Shown here in pieces: positions 1-8,859 of a DNA stretch of 64,000 bases. This DNA comes from Clostridium swellfunianum (GTDB lineage Bacteria > Bacillota > Clostridia > Clostridiales > Clostridiaceae). Position 1 is the first letter of the stretch; every line of letters begins with the position of its first letter. The notes under the pieces are model-generated. The model saw nothing but the letters and a program-made list of their open reading frames with translations. It had not been told where the DNA came from and did not search any database. The position numbers and the translations under genes are program-made. The stretch spans positions 1,775,243 through 1,839,242 of the forward strand of contig NZ_JAMOFV010000006.1 in assembly GCF_023656515.1 (NCBI RefSeq). Reading direction: 5' to 3'.

Positions 1-1
1 G

Positions 2-979
2 GGAAAAACACTTGCAAGAGGGAAAATGAAGGTTGGAGATACGATGAGCGCTCAGGATGTAATGGATGCACTTTTAATATATTCTGCCAACGATTCAGCA
101 TACATGGTAGCTGATGCTGTTAGCGGTGATTCAAACAAATTTGCTGAACTCATGAATGATAGAATTAAAAAACTTGGTTTACAAAACACACACTTTATAA
201 TACCAAATGGATTGGATCATCCAGAACACTATACAACTCCATATGACCTTAGCGTTATAGGAAGAGAAGCCTTTAAAAACGAATGGGTAAGAGAAACTCT
301 TGCAAAGAAGGGAAGCACTATAAGCACTTCTACAGGAGTTACTATGATGATAGAAAATAGAAACAAGCTTTTAGAGCTGCCTGGATGGCAAGCAGGTGGT
401 AAGACAGGTTTAACTGACCTAGCTGGAAGATCCTTTGTAGCCTTCTATGAAAAGGACGGCAGAAAGCTTGTTGGAGTAGTTATGAAGTCAGTTTATGGCA
501 AGGACGATACTGCTGTTTTTGAAGATATGAAGAAGATAGTTGAATGGAGTTTGACTCAAAAGCCAGCAATTCTTCATAAAAGCGGTGATACGCTAAAGAC
601 TGAAACAATAAGCTACAAGCCTTTTAGATTCTTTGGTCCAGAAAAGACAATACAAGTGCCTTTACTAGTAAAGGATGACATCAGCTATTACGATAATGAC
701 GTTAATAAGAAAGAACTAAAAGAAGAGTACAATATAGAAAAGCTTAATGTATGGAAGCTTGATTCTGAAAAACCTGCAGGAACTCTTGCTGTTAAAGAGA
801 GAGAAGCGGTTAAGAATATAAATCTTTATACAACTATATCAACAAAAGATATAGTAAAGGATAATATAGTTCTTTACCTAGTTTCCGCTTTAGGCGTTAT
901 TATTGTAGTACTTGCTTTAATGATATTAATATTAAAGCTAAAGCATTCAAGAAGAAAAAATTCAAAAAGATATTACTAA
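2..979 (+). CDS. D-alanyl-D-alanine carboxypeptidase (DacF/PBP5-type), 5' truncated by window edge
   Basis: Serine D,D-carboxypeptidase that trims the terminal D-Ala from peptidoglycan stem peptides outside the membrane. The reading frame is open to the left edge, so the N-terminus with the signal peptide and the SxxK nucleophile motif lies outside the window; the first ATG here (26) is internal. Visible are the second active-site motif S-A-N in ATG-distal residues IYSANDSAYM and the third motif KTG in GGKTGLTD, followed by the beta-rich C-terminal domain of PBP5 proteins and a single C-terminal membrane helix (about 20 hydrophobic residues ending in a Lys/Arg-rich tail). The anchor is a true transmembrane helix rather than the amphipathic helix of PBP5, which is common in clostridial DacF-like proteins. 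A hairpin terminator follows directly. The family is certain; the exact paralogue is not. Confidence 0.9.
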   Translation, partial: GKTLARGKMKVGDTMSAQDVMDALLIYSANDSAYMVADAVSGDSNKFAELMNDRIKKLGLQNTHFIIPNGLDHPEHYTTPYDLSVIGREAFKNEWVRETLAKKGSTISTSTGVTMMIENRNKLLELPGWQAGGKTGLTDLAGRSFVAFYEKDGRKLVGVVMKSVYGKDDTAVFEDMKKIVEWSLTQKPAILHKSGDTLKTETISYKPFRFFGPEKTIQVPLLVKDDISYYDNDVNKKELKEEYNIEKLNVWKLDSEKPAGTLAVKEREAVKNINLYTTISTKDIVKDNIVLYLVSALGVIIVVLALMILILKLKHSRRKNSKRYY

Positions 980-984
980 TTTAC

Positions 985-1025
985 TAAAAGCTCTGGGATT
1001 ATATTCCTAGAGCTTTTAGCTGTTT
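985..1025 (+). terminator. intrinsic terminator after the carboxypeptidase gene
   Basis: AAAAGCTCT and AGAGCTTTT form the stem around a short A/T-rich loop, followed by a T-rich stretch. Confidence 0.75.
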
Positions 1026-1112
1026 TATTTACAAAATAAACAAAAATTATGGCGTTATATGTAGAAATATCGTACAATATCATTACATAACTTCTAGGAT
1101 AGGGGTACTTCT

Positions 1113-1391
1113 ATGGATATTGAACCAAATGAATTTCTGCAAATATTAGATGCGCTTGAAAATATGGTTTTTAAAATAAGAAAAGATGAATTTGGAAAAA
1201 AACGTATCATGCTTTCGGAAGGTAAACTTGCAAAAAAGCTTGGCATTACGACAAAGGAAATATACGGTAAAACAGTAATTGATATTTATCCCATAGAAAC
1301 TGCCCGATATATGGATGTCCATCAGGAAATGGCATTTGGCGGGCAAAATGTAGAATTTGAGCTTATGCTTGAAAGTAATAAAAATTTATAA
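1113..1391 (+). CDS. short PAS-domain protein, probably a gene remnant
   Basis: A 92-residue product that resembles the first two thirds of a PAS sensor domain: an N-terminal helix (FLQILDALENMVFKI), a beta-strand pair, and the KLGITTKEIYGKTVIDIYP segment typical of PAS folds that precede histidine kinase or diguanylate cyclase modules. The ORF stops abruptly with ESNKNL where the last strands of the domain should come, and an intrinsic terminator follows 4 bases later. The ATG is preceded by GGATAGGGG, so it could still be translated. No output domain is present and none is found further downstream. I think this is the 5' remnant of a longer sensor gene, but a free-standing PAS protein cannot be excluded. 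Confidence 0.55.
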   Translation: MDIEPNEFLQILDALENMVFKIRKDEFGKKRIMLSEGKLAKKLGITTKEIYGKTVIDIYPIETARYMDVHQEMAFGGQNVEFELMLESNKNL

Positions 1392-1394
1392 TAT

Positions 1395-1432
1395 AAAAGC
1401 TGTGTCTGATGCTATCAGATACAGCTTTTAAT
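1395..1432 (+). terminator. intrinsic terminator after the PAS remnant
   Basis: AAAAGCTGT-TCTGAT and ATCAGA-ACAGCTTTT pair around a 3-nt loop. The hairpin is A-rich before and T-rich after, so it could also terminate the minus-strand gene at 1442-1531. Confidence 0.7.
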
Positions 1433-1441
1433 AAATTAATA

Positions 1442-1531
1442 CTATTTCTTTTTTGAAGTTTCTTTGGACTTACCGGATGGTTTTTTACTGTCGTTCTTTT
1501 TTGGTGCCTTCTTGTCTTTATTTTTTGCCAT
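1442..1531 (-). CDS. 29-aa lysine-rich small protein
   Basis: Minus-strand ORF starting with ATG at 1531 and ending with TAG at 1442. The start lies 6 bases after a strong AGGAGGGAT ribosome binding site. The product begins MAKNKDKKAPKK and ends in KETSKKK; it is almost half lysine with Ser, Asp and Pro, has no hydrophobic core and is probably disordered. It is convergent with the PAS remnant and shares the intervening hairpin as a possible terminator. The excellent Shine-Dalgarno and the clean start and stop argue that it is a real gene. I do not recognise a characterised family. Very basic mini-proteins of this kind occur in spore-formers, but assigning a spore role here would be a guess. 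Confidence 0.6.
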   Translation of the reverse strand: MAKNKDKKAPKKNDSKKPSGKSKETSKKK

Positions 1532-1658
1532 GCTTATCCCTCCTATCCTTAGTTAATATATTTATATTAGTAAAAATAATTTTTAGAATAAAAATTTCTT
1601 GACACAAGAGTAAGAATATGGAAAAGTTATTATATAATTATGATGGAGGTGAAATTTT

Positions 1659-3092
1659 ATGGAAGCAATGGGAATTAGAGAAATTCAAAGGGCTCTTCAG
1701 AGTGGGGAAATAACCTGCAGAGAACTTGTTATGAATTATATGGAAAGAATAGCTAACTATGATAAAAGCGGCGTGAAAATCAATTCAATTCTTGAGATAA
1801 ACCCTGATGCGCTGCATATTGCTGAGGTTTTAGACTATGAAAAGGGAACTATTGGGCAAAGAGGTGCATTATACGGAATTCCAATACTTATTAAGGATAA
1901 TATAAATACTGGAGACAAGATGCATACAAGTGCAGGTTCTTTGGCCCTTGCTGACTCCTATGCAGAGGAAGATGCTTTTATTGTTAAAAAGCTTAGAGAA
2001 GCAGGTGCCATAATACTAGGGAAAACTAACATGACAGAGTTTGCTAATTTTATGTCCTATAATATGGAGAATGGCTATAGTTCAAGAGGTGGTCAAGTAC
2101 TAAATCCATATGGCCCTGGTAAATTTGATGTAGGAGGTTCAAGCTCAGGCTCTGGTGCTGCAGTTGCAGCAAATTTTTGTACCGCTGCAATAGGTACAGA
2201 AACTTCAGGCTCGATTCTAAGTCCAAGCTGTCAAAACTCTTTGGTTGGAATAAAGCCAACGGTAGGTTTAATTAGCCGTAATGGAATAATTCCATTAGCC
2301 CATAGTCAGGATACCGCAGGGCCGATGTGCAGAACCGTTGAGGATGCTGCCATAGTTTTAGGTGCACTGACTGGTAGTGATGTAAAGGATCCTGTTACTT
2401 TTACAAGCAGAGGCAGGGGACTTAGTGACTATGCTCAGTTTCTAGACTATCATAGTCTTCAAGGTGCAAGAATAGGTATACCCAGAGAACATTATTTTGA
2501 AGAGCTAACAGAAGATCAAAGAGCTTTAATGGAGGACGCTATTAGTCTTATGGCTGAACATGGAGCTTTAATAGTAGAGGATGTACAAATTAGTACAGCA
2601 AAGGACTTTGACTCTGCTAGTGTATTATTTTATGAGTTCAAAAGTGATATTAATGCCTATTTGTCTAGCTTAAGAAGCAGTTCAAAAATCAAAACCTTAA
2701 AAGATATCATCGATTTTAACATACAAAACTCAGAAGCAGCATTAAAATATGGACAGCAGGTTTTAATAGATTCAGATAAAACCTCAGGTACATTAACAGA
2801 ACCGGAGTATATAAATAATAGAATTAAAGATATTAGGCTATCTCAAACTGAAGGTATTGATAAAGCTATAAACGAATACTCATTAGATGCAGTGCTCTTT
2901 CCAGGAACAGCAGGAGCTGATATAGCAGCAAGAGCAGGATATCCATCAATAACTGTTCCAGCAGGCTATACCAAGGTAGGAGAACCTTTTGGAATTACAT
3001 TCACTAGCATCCCTTACAGCGAACCAATACTCATAAAATTGGCCTACTCATACGAGCAGTACTCAAAGAAAAGGTTGCCGCCAAATTTATAG
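1659..3092 (+). CDS. amidase signature family protein (GatA-like fold)
   Basis: A 477-residue amidase-signature hydrolase acting on an unknown amide. The Ser-cisSer-Lys catalytic set is visible: Lys79 in PILIKDNIN, the Gly/Ser-rich GGSSSGSGAA loop around residues 159-167 with the cis-Ser, and the nucleophile in the TSGSIL segment near Ser185. Length and layout match stand-alone amidases (GatA, peptide amidase, AmdA-like). There are no gatB or gatC genes beside it, so a role in transamidation of Glu-tRNA(Gln) is unlikely; it more probably hydrolyses small amides. ATG at 1659 is chosen because GGAGGT lies 8 bases upstream. Monocistronic, followed by a strong hairpin shared with convergent sodA. 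No signal peptide is seen, so it is cytoplasmic. Confidence 0.85.
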   Translation: MEAMGIREIQRALQSGEITCRELVMNYMERIANYDKSGVKINSILEINPDALHIAEVLDYEKGTIGQRGALYGIPILIKDNINTGDKMHTSAGSLALADSYAEEDAFIVKKLREAGAIILGKTNMTEFANFMSYNMENGYSSRGGQVLNPYGPGKFDVGGSSSGSGAAVAANFCTAAIGTETSGSILSPSCQNSLVGIKPTVGLISRNGIIPLAHSQDTAGPMCRTVEDAAIVLGALTGSDVKDPVTFTSRGRGLSDYAQFLDYHSLQGARIGIPREHYFEELTEDQRALMEDAISLMAEHGALIVEDVQISTAKDFDSASVLFYEFKSDINAYLSSLRSSSKIKTLKDIIDFNIQNSEAALKYGQQVLIDSDKTSGTLTEPEYINNRIKDIRLSQTEGIDKAINEYSLDAVLFPGTAGADIAARAGYPSITVPAGYTKVGEPFGITFTSIPYSEPILIKLAYSYEQYSKKRLPPNL

Positions 3093-3149
3093 AAAAGATA
3101 GTTTATAACATAACATATAGGGCTAGCTTGTAATCTCTTTAAAAAAATG

Positions 3150-3188
3150 GCCTCAGCCTAGGTTTAACACCTTAGCTGAGGCTTTATA
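3150..3188. terminator. bidirectional terminator between amidase and superoxide dismutase genes
   Basis: GCCTCAGC-TAGG and CCT-AGCTGAGGC form a GC-rich stem with an A-run before and T-rich sequence after, so it can serve the two convergent genes. Confidence 0.75.
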
Positions 3189-3217
3189 TATAGGGATATG
3201 GGATGATATGGAACTAG

Positions 3218-3829
3218 CTATTTTAGTGATTCGTATCTGTTTGAAACTTCCTTCCAGTCAACAACATTCCACCATTCCTTGATGTAATCAGGTCTTCTGT
3301 TTTGGTACTTTAAATAATAGGCATGTTCCCAAACATCTAAGCCTAATAGTGGCTTATGACCTTCTGATATTGGATTGTCTTGATTTGGAGTAGATACTAT
3401 TTCAAGTGAGCCCGACTTTGATATAACAAGCCATGCCCAACCGCTTCCAAAACGACCAACTGCGGCCTTACCAAACAACTCCTTAAATTCATCAAAGCTA
3501 CCAAATTTCTCATTTATTTTTTCAGCAAGCTCTCCTGACGGTGAACCGCCTGCATTTGGTGCCATTATTGACCAGAATATTGAGTGATTGTAGTGGCCGC
3601 CGCCATTGTTTCTTACTGCGGCTCTAATATCTTCTGGAACAGAATCTAGTGAAACTAAAAGCTCCTCTAGGCTCTTTTCTTGAAGCTCTGGATATTTTTC
3701 TAAAGCTGCATTTAAATTATTAACGTAAGCAGCATGATGCTTGCCATGATGAATGTTCATTGTCATCTCATCTATATATGGCTCTAAAGCGTTGTGTGAA
3801 TATTTTAGCTCTGGTAATTGATGTTTCAT
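3218..3829 (-). CDS. sodA: superoxide dismutase, Mn/Fe family
   Basis: Cytoplasmic Mn/Fe superoxide dismutase (203 aa) that disproportionates superoxide to peroxide and oxygen. Metal ligands are recognisable: His27 in MNIHHGKHH, the His in [13 protein letters not shown], and the Asp/His pair in [12 protein letters not shown]. GGGHx[10 protein letters not shown] and the Gln in TPNQDNP are the usual Mn-type signatures, so manganese is the more likely metal, although cambialistic use is possible. The start ATG at 3829 has GGAAG upstream. In a strict anaerobe this supports oxygen tolerance. It is monocistronic, facing the amidase gene across a shared terminator. Confidence 0.95.
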   Translation of the reverse strand: MKHQLPELKYSHNALEPYIDEMTMNIHHGKHHAAYVNNLNAALEKYPELQEKSLEELLVSLDSVPEDIRAAVRNNGGGHYNHSIFWSIMAPNAGGSPSGELAEKINEKFGSFDEFKELFGKAAVGRFGSGWAWLVISKSGSLEIVSTPNQDNPISEGHKPLLGLDVWEHAYYLKYQNRRPDYIKEWWNVVDWKEVSNRYESLK

Positions 3830-4051
3830 TTTTTAATCTTCCTTTCATTTAACACATTATTTATAGTTATCTTTGTGATTTAATCTAATTTTTTCTAATT
3901 TCTATTTGATGGTTTTATTATAATACTCCTCAAAGTGGAAATCAATATCAAATAATAATAATTATCTACAGTTTACAAATTATTAACAAGTCTATTTATA
4001 GACTATGTGGTTAAAATAATATTGATACTTAAAAAGAAGGAGTGAGCCGCT

Positions 4052-4231
4052 GTGAGTGAAAATCATAGGTTAGAAGAGGCCATTAAGGACGGAGTAAAAA
4101 TACCAGAAGACGGTTATTGGGGCAATGTTCCTTCAAAGATATGCGGTGCTTATGGAGGAGCAATTGGGGGCAATATGGTTAAGGAAGCTATTGAAAGCTT
4201 TGAAAATAAACTAACTGATAAAAATGAATAG
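4052..4231 (+). CDS. small acid-soluble spore protein-like (alpha/beta-type, divergent)
   Basis: A 59-residue ORF beginning with GTG at 4052, 8 bases after AGGAGTG, and ending TAG at 4231. The product contains NVPSKICGAYGGAIGG followed by NMVKEAIESFENKL, which matches the conserved C-terminal half of alpha/beta-type SASPs (Gly-Gly-x-Met-Val-Lys followed by an amphipathic helix). SASPs coat DNA in dormant spores and protect it from UV and heat. The N-terminal half is shorter and lacks a clear germination-protease site (usual E-[IF]-A-x-E), and it carries a Cys and a Tyr-Trp pair, so it is a divergent member. A good terminator follows. Confidence is high for a real gene and moderate for DNA-binding function. 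Confidence 0.75.
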   Translation: MSENHRLEEAIKDGVKIPEDGYWGNVPSKICGAYGGAIGGNMVKEAIESFENKLTDKNE

Positions 4232-4245
4232 GTAGATAATTAAAA

Positions 4246-4291
4246 GTTAAATGCAAGAATTTTTAAAAAATATTTTTGCATTTAACATTTT
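4246..4291 (+). terminator. intrinsic terminator after the SASP-like gene
   Basis: GTTAAATGCAA and TTGCATTTAAC form an 11-bp stem followed by ATTTTTAT. Confidence 0.75.
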
Positions 4292-4407
4292 TATGATATA
4301 ATAATATTGTGGGATATTTTACAAGAAATAGTATATAAGTGGTTTAGCAGTACACTTGAGGCGGACTAACTTTTTAATGATTGTTTTGCATAACAAGGTA
4401 ATGCAGG

Positions 4408-4490
4408 GGGCATGACATTTTTTAAATATGACGTACTAATGAGTAATACGAAGGGCATGACATTTAATAAGTGTCATGTACTAGCAAGGA
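4408..4490 (+). repeat. two tandem imperfect 45-bp repeats in a long 5' leader
   Basis: GGGCATGACATTT occurs at 4408-4420 and again at 4453-4465. Each copy is followed by a related GTACTA segment (ATGACGTACTAATGAG versus GTCATGTACTAGCAAG). The second copy forms a clear hairpin, CATGACA with TGTCATG. They lie between a TATAAT at 4297-4302 and the start codon at 4509, so they would sit in an approximately 200-nt untranslated leader. I do not recognise a known riboswitch class here. Confidence 0.55.
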
Positions 4491-4508
4491 AGACAAGGGG
4501 GATAAAAA

Positions 4509-5060
4509 ATGCAAAAAGAAAACTTAGTGTTAAAAACTGATATTAGGGGATTGGTTGGAGAAATTCTAAAAAAACTATTAGTAGTAGGAATAGTACTCGC
4601 TCTCTGCATAGCGGGGGACAAGCTTAGAAAATATGTAGCAGACAAGTATAATATAACAGATTCTCTTTTTAAAAGCTCAGATATGTTAGGAACTGTTTCA
4701 ATGATTGTTGTGTACATAGTATTAGGTATTTTACTTTTGCTTTTAATAATAGCAGTATACAAATTTCTTATATTGTTTTATGAATTAAAGCATGTTACAA
4801 CTATAGATTTCGAAAAGGAAAGAATAATAATTCAAAGGTATGACTTTCCGTTTGACAGGCAGATACAAGAAAAAAGATTCAATAAGATAGTTGGCGTAGA
4901 GATTACACAAAAGACTATTGACAGAGCAGTAAAGTCAGGAAATCTTTATGTTGAATATTTAGTTCAAAGCAAAAATGATTCTAAGCTTAGGGGAATAGAA
5001 GTGCCATATATTTTAAATCCTGTAAATACTAAAGATATGCTCTTGGAAGACAGAGCATAG
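4509..5060 (+). CDS. membrane protein with C-terminal PH-like domain
   Basis: A 183-residue protein with two predicted membrane helices (about residues 22-40 and 58-92, the second one long and Leu/Ile/Val-rich), then a soluble domain of about 90 residues. The segment TTIDFEKERIIIQRYDFPF followed by beta-strands resembles the bacterial PH-like (bPH2/YdbT-type) domain, which usually follows one or two membrane helices, but I base this only on pattern. Function unknown. ATG at 4509 follows AAGGGGG at a good distance. The gene is monocistronic with its own promoter, a long leader carrying tandem repeats, and a strong terminator, which suggests post-transcriptional control. Confidence 0.65.
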   Translation: MQKENLVLKTDIRGLVGEILKKLLVVGIVLALCIAGDKLRKYVADKYNITDSLFKSSDMLGTVSMIVVYIVLGILLLLLIIAVYKFLILFYELKHVTTIDFEKERIIIQRYDFPFDRQIQEKRFNKIVGVEITQKTIDRAVKSGNLYVEYLVQSKNDSKLRGIEVPYILNPVNTKDMLLEDRA

Positions 5061-5078
5061 ATTAAATGAGACAAACAG

Positions 5079-5122
5079 GCTGAATGAAACTTATAAAAAA
5101 GAGTTTCATTCAGCTTTTTTTA
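5079..5122 (+). terminator. intrinsic terminator
   Basis: GCTGAATGAAACT and AGTTTCATTCAGC form a 13-bp stem followed by seven T residues. Confidence 0.9.
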
Positions 5123-5245
5123 TAATAAAATAAAAGTTAGGGAAATATTGCTAAAAATATGCATACTATTCCTCAACTTTCAAATAATAAATGAGTAAAT
5201 AACATTAAGGATATTTCTATATTACATATGAGGAGGATTAGTTTC

Positions 5246-8200
5246 ATGCAAAAGAATATGAAGACAATGGATGGAAATCAGGCTGCAGCATATGTTTCCT
5301 ATGCCTTTACTGATGTCGCAGCCATATATCCTATAACTCCATCAACGCCTATGGCAGAAGCAGCTGACGAATGGTCTGCCCATGGAAAGAAAAACATTTT
5401 TGGACAGCAGGTTAGAGTTGTTGAGCTTCAGTCAGAAGCAGGAGCAGCAGGAGCAGTTCACGGTTCACTTCAGGCAGGTGCTTTGACTACAACCTATACT
5501 GCAGCGCAAGGACTACTATTGATGATACCTAACATGTACAAAATGGCTGGTGAGCTTCTTCCAGCAGTATTCCATGTAAGCGCCCGTGCTATAGCAACTC
5601 ATGCGCTATCAATATTTGGAGATCATCAGGACGTGATGGCTACAAGACAAACAGGCTTTGCTCTTTTAGCATCCTCCAATGTTCAAGAAGCTATGGATAT
5701 GGCAGCTATTTCACATTTAAGCGCTATAAAGGGCAGAGTGCCATTTTTACATTTCTTCGATGGTTTCAGAACTTCACACGAAATTCAAAAGATAGAAGTT
5801 GTTGAATATGATGATTTAGCTAAGATGGTTGATTATGATGCTATTAAGGCCTTCAGAGACAGAGCTTTAAGCCCAAATCATCCAGTTGTTAGAGGCACAG
5901 CACAAAATCCTGATATATACTTCCAGGGAAGAGAAGTTTCAAATTCATTCTTCCTAGCTGTTCCCGATATAGTAGAAAACTACATGAAAGAATTTAAGAA
6001 CATTACAGGGAGAGAATATCATCCATTTGATTACTACGGAGATCCAGAAGCTGAAAATATAATAATAGCTATGGGTTCTGTCTGCGATACGATAAGTGAA
6101 GTCATAGATTATTTAAGAGGCAATGGCGAGAAGGTAGGCATGATAAAGGTTCACTTGTACAGACCTTTCTCAGAAAAATACTTCTTTGAGGCTATACCTA
6201 AGAATGTTAAAAAAATAGCAGTTTTAGACAGAACAAAGGAACCTGGTTCTCTTGGTGAGCCCCTTTATTTAGATGTAACTAAATTATTCTACAACAGAGA
6301 AAACAGCCCAGTTATCGTTGGTGGAAGATACGGACTCGGCTCAAAGGATACAAGACCATCACAAATACTTGCAGTATATAAAAATTTAAAAAATGAGCAG
6401 CCTAAGGATAGATTCACCATAGGAATAGTTGACGATGTAACAAATACCTCGCTTCCAGAGGATGAAATAATAAGCACAGTTCCAGAAGGGACAATAAGCT
6501 GCAAGTTCTGGGGGCTTGGCTCAGATGGTACCGTAGGAGCAAATAAGAGTGCCATAAAGATAATTGGTGATAATACTAATTTGTATGCACAGGCTTACTT
6601 CTCCTATGACAGCAAGAAATCTGGCGGAAGCACAGTATCTCACTTAAGATTTGGCAAGTACCCAATTAGATCGCCATACCTGGTATTTAATGCAGACTAC
6701 GTTGCCTGCCACAACAGATCTTTCATATATAACATAGATGTATTAAAAGGTTTGAAGCAGGGCGGCAGCTTTGTACTTAACTGCCCGTGGGATCCTACAG
6801 AACTCGAAAACAAACTTCCAGCCAACATGAAGAGATTTTTGGCTAAAAACAATATAAATTTCTACATAGTTGATGCTATTTCCATAGCTAGAGAAATAGG
6901 CCTTGGAAACAGAATAAACATGATAATGCAAACAGCCTTTTTCAAGCTTGCAAATGTTATTCCTATAGAAGATGCTGTTAGGTATCTAAAGGAATCAATA
7001 TCAAAGACCTATAGTAAGAAGGGCGAAAAAATAGTACAGATGAACCATGCTGCTGTTGATAGAGGGCTGGAAGCAGTTAGAAAAATAGAAATTCCAGCAC
7101 ACTGGGCAGATGCAAAGGACGAAATTGGCAAAATTAAGGAAGAGCCAGATTTTATCAAGGACATTGCAAGACCAATGGAAAGGCATGAAGGCGACGAACT
7201 GCCAACAAGTGCATTTGTTGGTATGGAAGATGGAACATTCCCGCTTGGAACAGCTTCCTACGAGAAGCGTGGTATAGCAATAAATGTGCCTGAGTGGCAA
7301 ATTGACAAATGCATACAATGCGGACAATGTGCTTATGTATGCCCACATGCAACTATAAGACAGTTCTTAGTCGATGATGAAGAACAAAAGAAGGCGCCTG
7401 AAAAGTTCCTTGTTAAGAAGGCAGCAGGAAAAGGACTTGAAAACTTTGGATACAGAATCCAGGTTACACCTCTTGACTGTACTGGCTGCGGAAACTGTGC
7501 AGATGTATGTCCAGCACCTGGAAAGGCTCTTATAATGAAGCCTCTAGAAGAGCAAATTTTAGAGCAGGCAGAAAACTGGGAATTTGCAATGACTTTAAAG
7601 CCAAAAGAAGATGTATTGGACAGAAATACTTTAAAGGGAAGCCAATTTGTAAGACCGCTTCTTGAGTTCAACGGCGCTTGCCCAGGCTGTGGAGAAACTC
7701 CATATATAAGACTTTTAACTCAATTATTCGGCGAAAGAATGATGATAGCTAACGCTACAGGCTGCTCATCAATTTGGGGAGCCAGTGCTCCATCAATACC
7801 ATATACAACTAACCATGAAGGTAAGGGCCCATCTTGGGCAAATTCATTGTTTGAAGATAATGCTGAATTTGGTTATGGCATGTATCTTGGTGCAAATCAA
7901 ATAAGAAGCAGACTTAGAAATCTTATGGAAGAGGGGTTGGAATCAGATCTTCCAGAAGAAGTTAGAGGAACCTTTAGAAATTGGCTTGACAATATTCATG
8001 ACGGTCAAGGTTCAAAACTTGCTTCTAATAAGGTTGTTGAAATATTAAGCGATGAAAGATATGCAAATCACAAGATAGCAAGAGAAATACTTGAAAAGAA
8101 AGATTACTTGACAAAGAGATCCTTCTGGATGATAGGTGGTGACGGTTGGGCTTACGATATTGGCTACGGTGGGCTTGATCACGTACTTGCATCTGGAGAA

Positions 8201-8770
8201 GATGTTAATATATTTGTTATGGATACTGAAATATACTCAAATACTGGAGGGCAGGCTTCTAAGTCTTCACAAACCGGAGCAGTTGCCAAATTTGCAGCAG
8301 CTGGTAAGAACACAAGAAAGAAGGATCTTGGAATGATGGCAATGAGCTATGGTTATGTATATGTAGCTCAAATAGCTATGGGCGCCAATATGAACCACGC
8401 AATTAAGACTATAGTTGAAGCAGAAAAATATCCAGGACCTTCACTAATAATTGCATATGCTCCATGTATAAGCCATGGTATCAAAGTTGGTATGGGAAGT
8501 TCCATAAAGGAAGAAAGAAAGGCTGTAGACTCAGGTTACTGGCATTTATACAGATACAATCCTCTTCTTAAGGATCAAAGCAAGAATCCGTTTACCCTTG
8601 ATTCTAAGGAACCAATTACCTCTTATAGAGAATTCCTAGAAGGTGAAATAAGATTCTCATCCTTAATGAATACTTTCCCTGAAAGAGCTGATGAATTATT
8701 CAGCATTTCAGAAAAGAATGCTAAGGAGAGATACATGAATTACAAGAGACTAGCTGATATGCAGTATTAA
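5246..8770 (+). CDS. nifJ: pyruvate:ferredoxin (flavodoxin) oxidoreductase
   Basis: A single-chain homodimeric PFOR (1174 aa, the normal length) that oxidatively decarboxylates pyruvate to acetyl-CoA and CO2 and reduces ferredoxin. Domain order is intact: N-terminal pyrimidine-binding domain (YPITPSTPMAE), gamma and transketolase-like regions, a two-cluster ferredoxin insert with CIQCGQCAYVCP from residue 689 and CTGCGNCADVCP from residue 745, then the TPP domain with CPGCGETPY and GDGWAYDIGYGG ending in the NTGGQ loop. ATG at 5246 is chosen because GGAGGA lies just upstream; the in-frame ATG at 5228 overlaps that ribosome binding site. Monocistronic with a U-tailed terminator. It feeds acetyl-CoA and reduced ferredoxin into fermentation and is the oxidative counterpart of the glycine reductase operon in this window. 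Confidence 0.97.
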   Translation: MQKNMKTMDGNQAAAYVSYAFTDVAAIYPITPSTPMAEAADEWSAHGKKNIFGQQVRVVELQSEAGAAGAVHGSLQAGALTTTYTAAQGLLLMIPNMYKMAGELLPAVFHVSARAIATHALSIFGDHQDVMATRQTGFALLASSNVQEAMDMAAISHLSAIKGRVPFLHFFDGFRTSHEIQKIEVVEYDDLAKMVDYDAIKAFRDRALSPNHPVVRGTAQNPDIYFQGREVSNSFFLAVPDIVENYMKEFKNITGREYHPFDYYGDPEAENIIIAMGSVCDTISEVIDYLRGNGEKVGMIKVHLYRPFSEKYFFEAIPKNVKKIAVLDRTKEPGSLGEPLYLDVTKLFYNRENSPVIVGGRYGLGSKDTRPSQILAVYKNLKNEQPKDRFTIGIVDDVTNTSLPEDEIISTVPEGTISCKFWGLGSDGTVGANKSAIKIIGDNTNLYAQAYFSYDSKKSGGSTVSHLRFGKYPIRSPYLVFNADYVACHNRSFIYNIDVLKGLKQGGSFVLNCPWDPTELENKLPANMKRFLAKNNINFYIVDAISIAREIGLGNRINMIMQTAFFKLANVIPIEDAVRYLKESISKTYSKKGEKIVQMNHAAVDRGLEAVRKIEIPAHWADAKDEIGKIKEEPDFIKDIARPMERHEGDELPTSAFVGMEDGTFPLGTASYEKRGIAINVPEWQIDKCIQCGQCAYVCPHATIRQFLVDDEEQKKAPEKFLVKKAAGKGLENFGYRIQVTPLDCTGCGNCADVCPAPGKALIMKPLEEQILEQAENWEFAMTLKPKEDVLDRNTLKGSQFVRPLLEFNGACPGCGETPYIRLLTQLFGERMMIANATGCSSIWGASAPSIPYTTNHEGKGPSWANSLFEDNAEFGYGMYLGANQIRSRLRNLMEEGLESDLPEEVRGTFRNWLDNIHDGQGSKLASNKVVEILSDERYANHKIAREILEKKDYLTKRSFWMIGGDGWAYDIGYGGLDHVLASGEDVNIFVMDTEIYSNTGGQASKSSQTGAVAKFAAAGKNTRKKDLGMMAMSYGYVYVAQIAMGANMNHAIKTIVEAEKYPGPSLIIAYAPCISHGIKVGMGSSIKEERKAVDSGYWHLYRYNPLLKDQSKNPFTLDSKEPITSYREFLEGEIRFSSLMNTFPERADELFSISEKNAKERYMNYKRLADMQY

Positions 8771-8825
8771 AAGATTATGTTATACTTGCATTAAAATTTT
8801 AAGAAGTTAAACATATTCATAAAAA

Positions 8826-8852
8826 AATCCCCGAATTTCGGGGGTTTTTTTA
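8826..8852. terminator. bidirectional terminator between nifJ and the DUF3787 gene
   Basis: CCCCGAAATTCGGGG-type hairpin flanked by an A-run on the left and a T-run on the right, serving both convergent genes. Confidence 0.9.
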
Positions 8853-8859
8853 GATTTTA

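Noticed and set aside
1599-1638. TTGACA with TATAAT as promoter of the amidase gene
   Set aside because: The spacing is 28 bases, too long for sigma-A.
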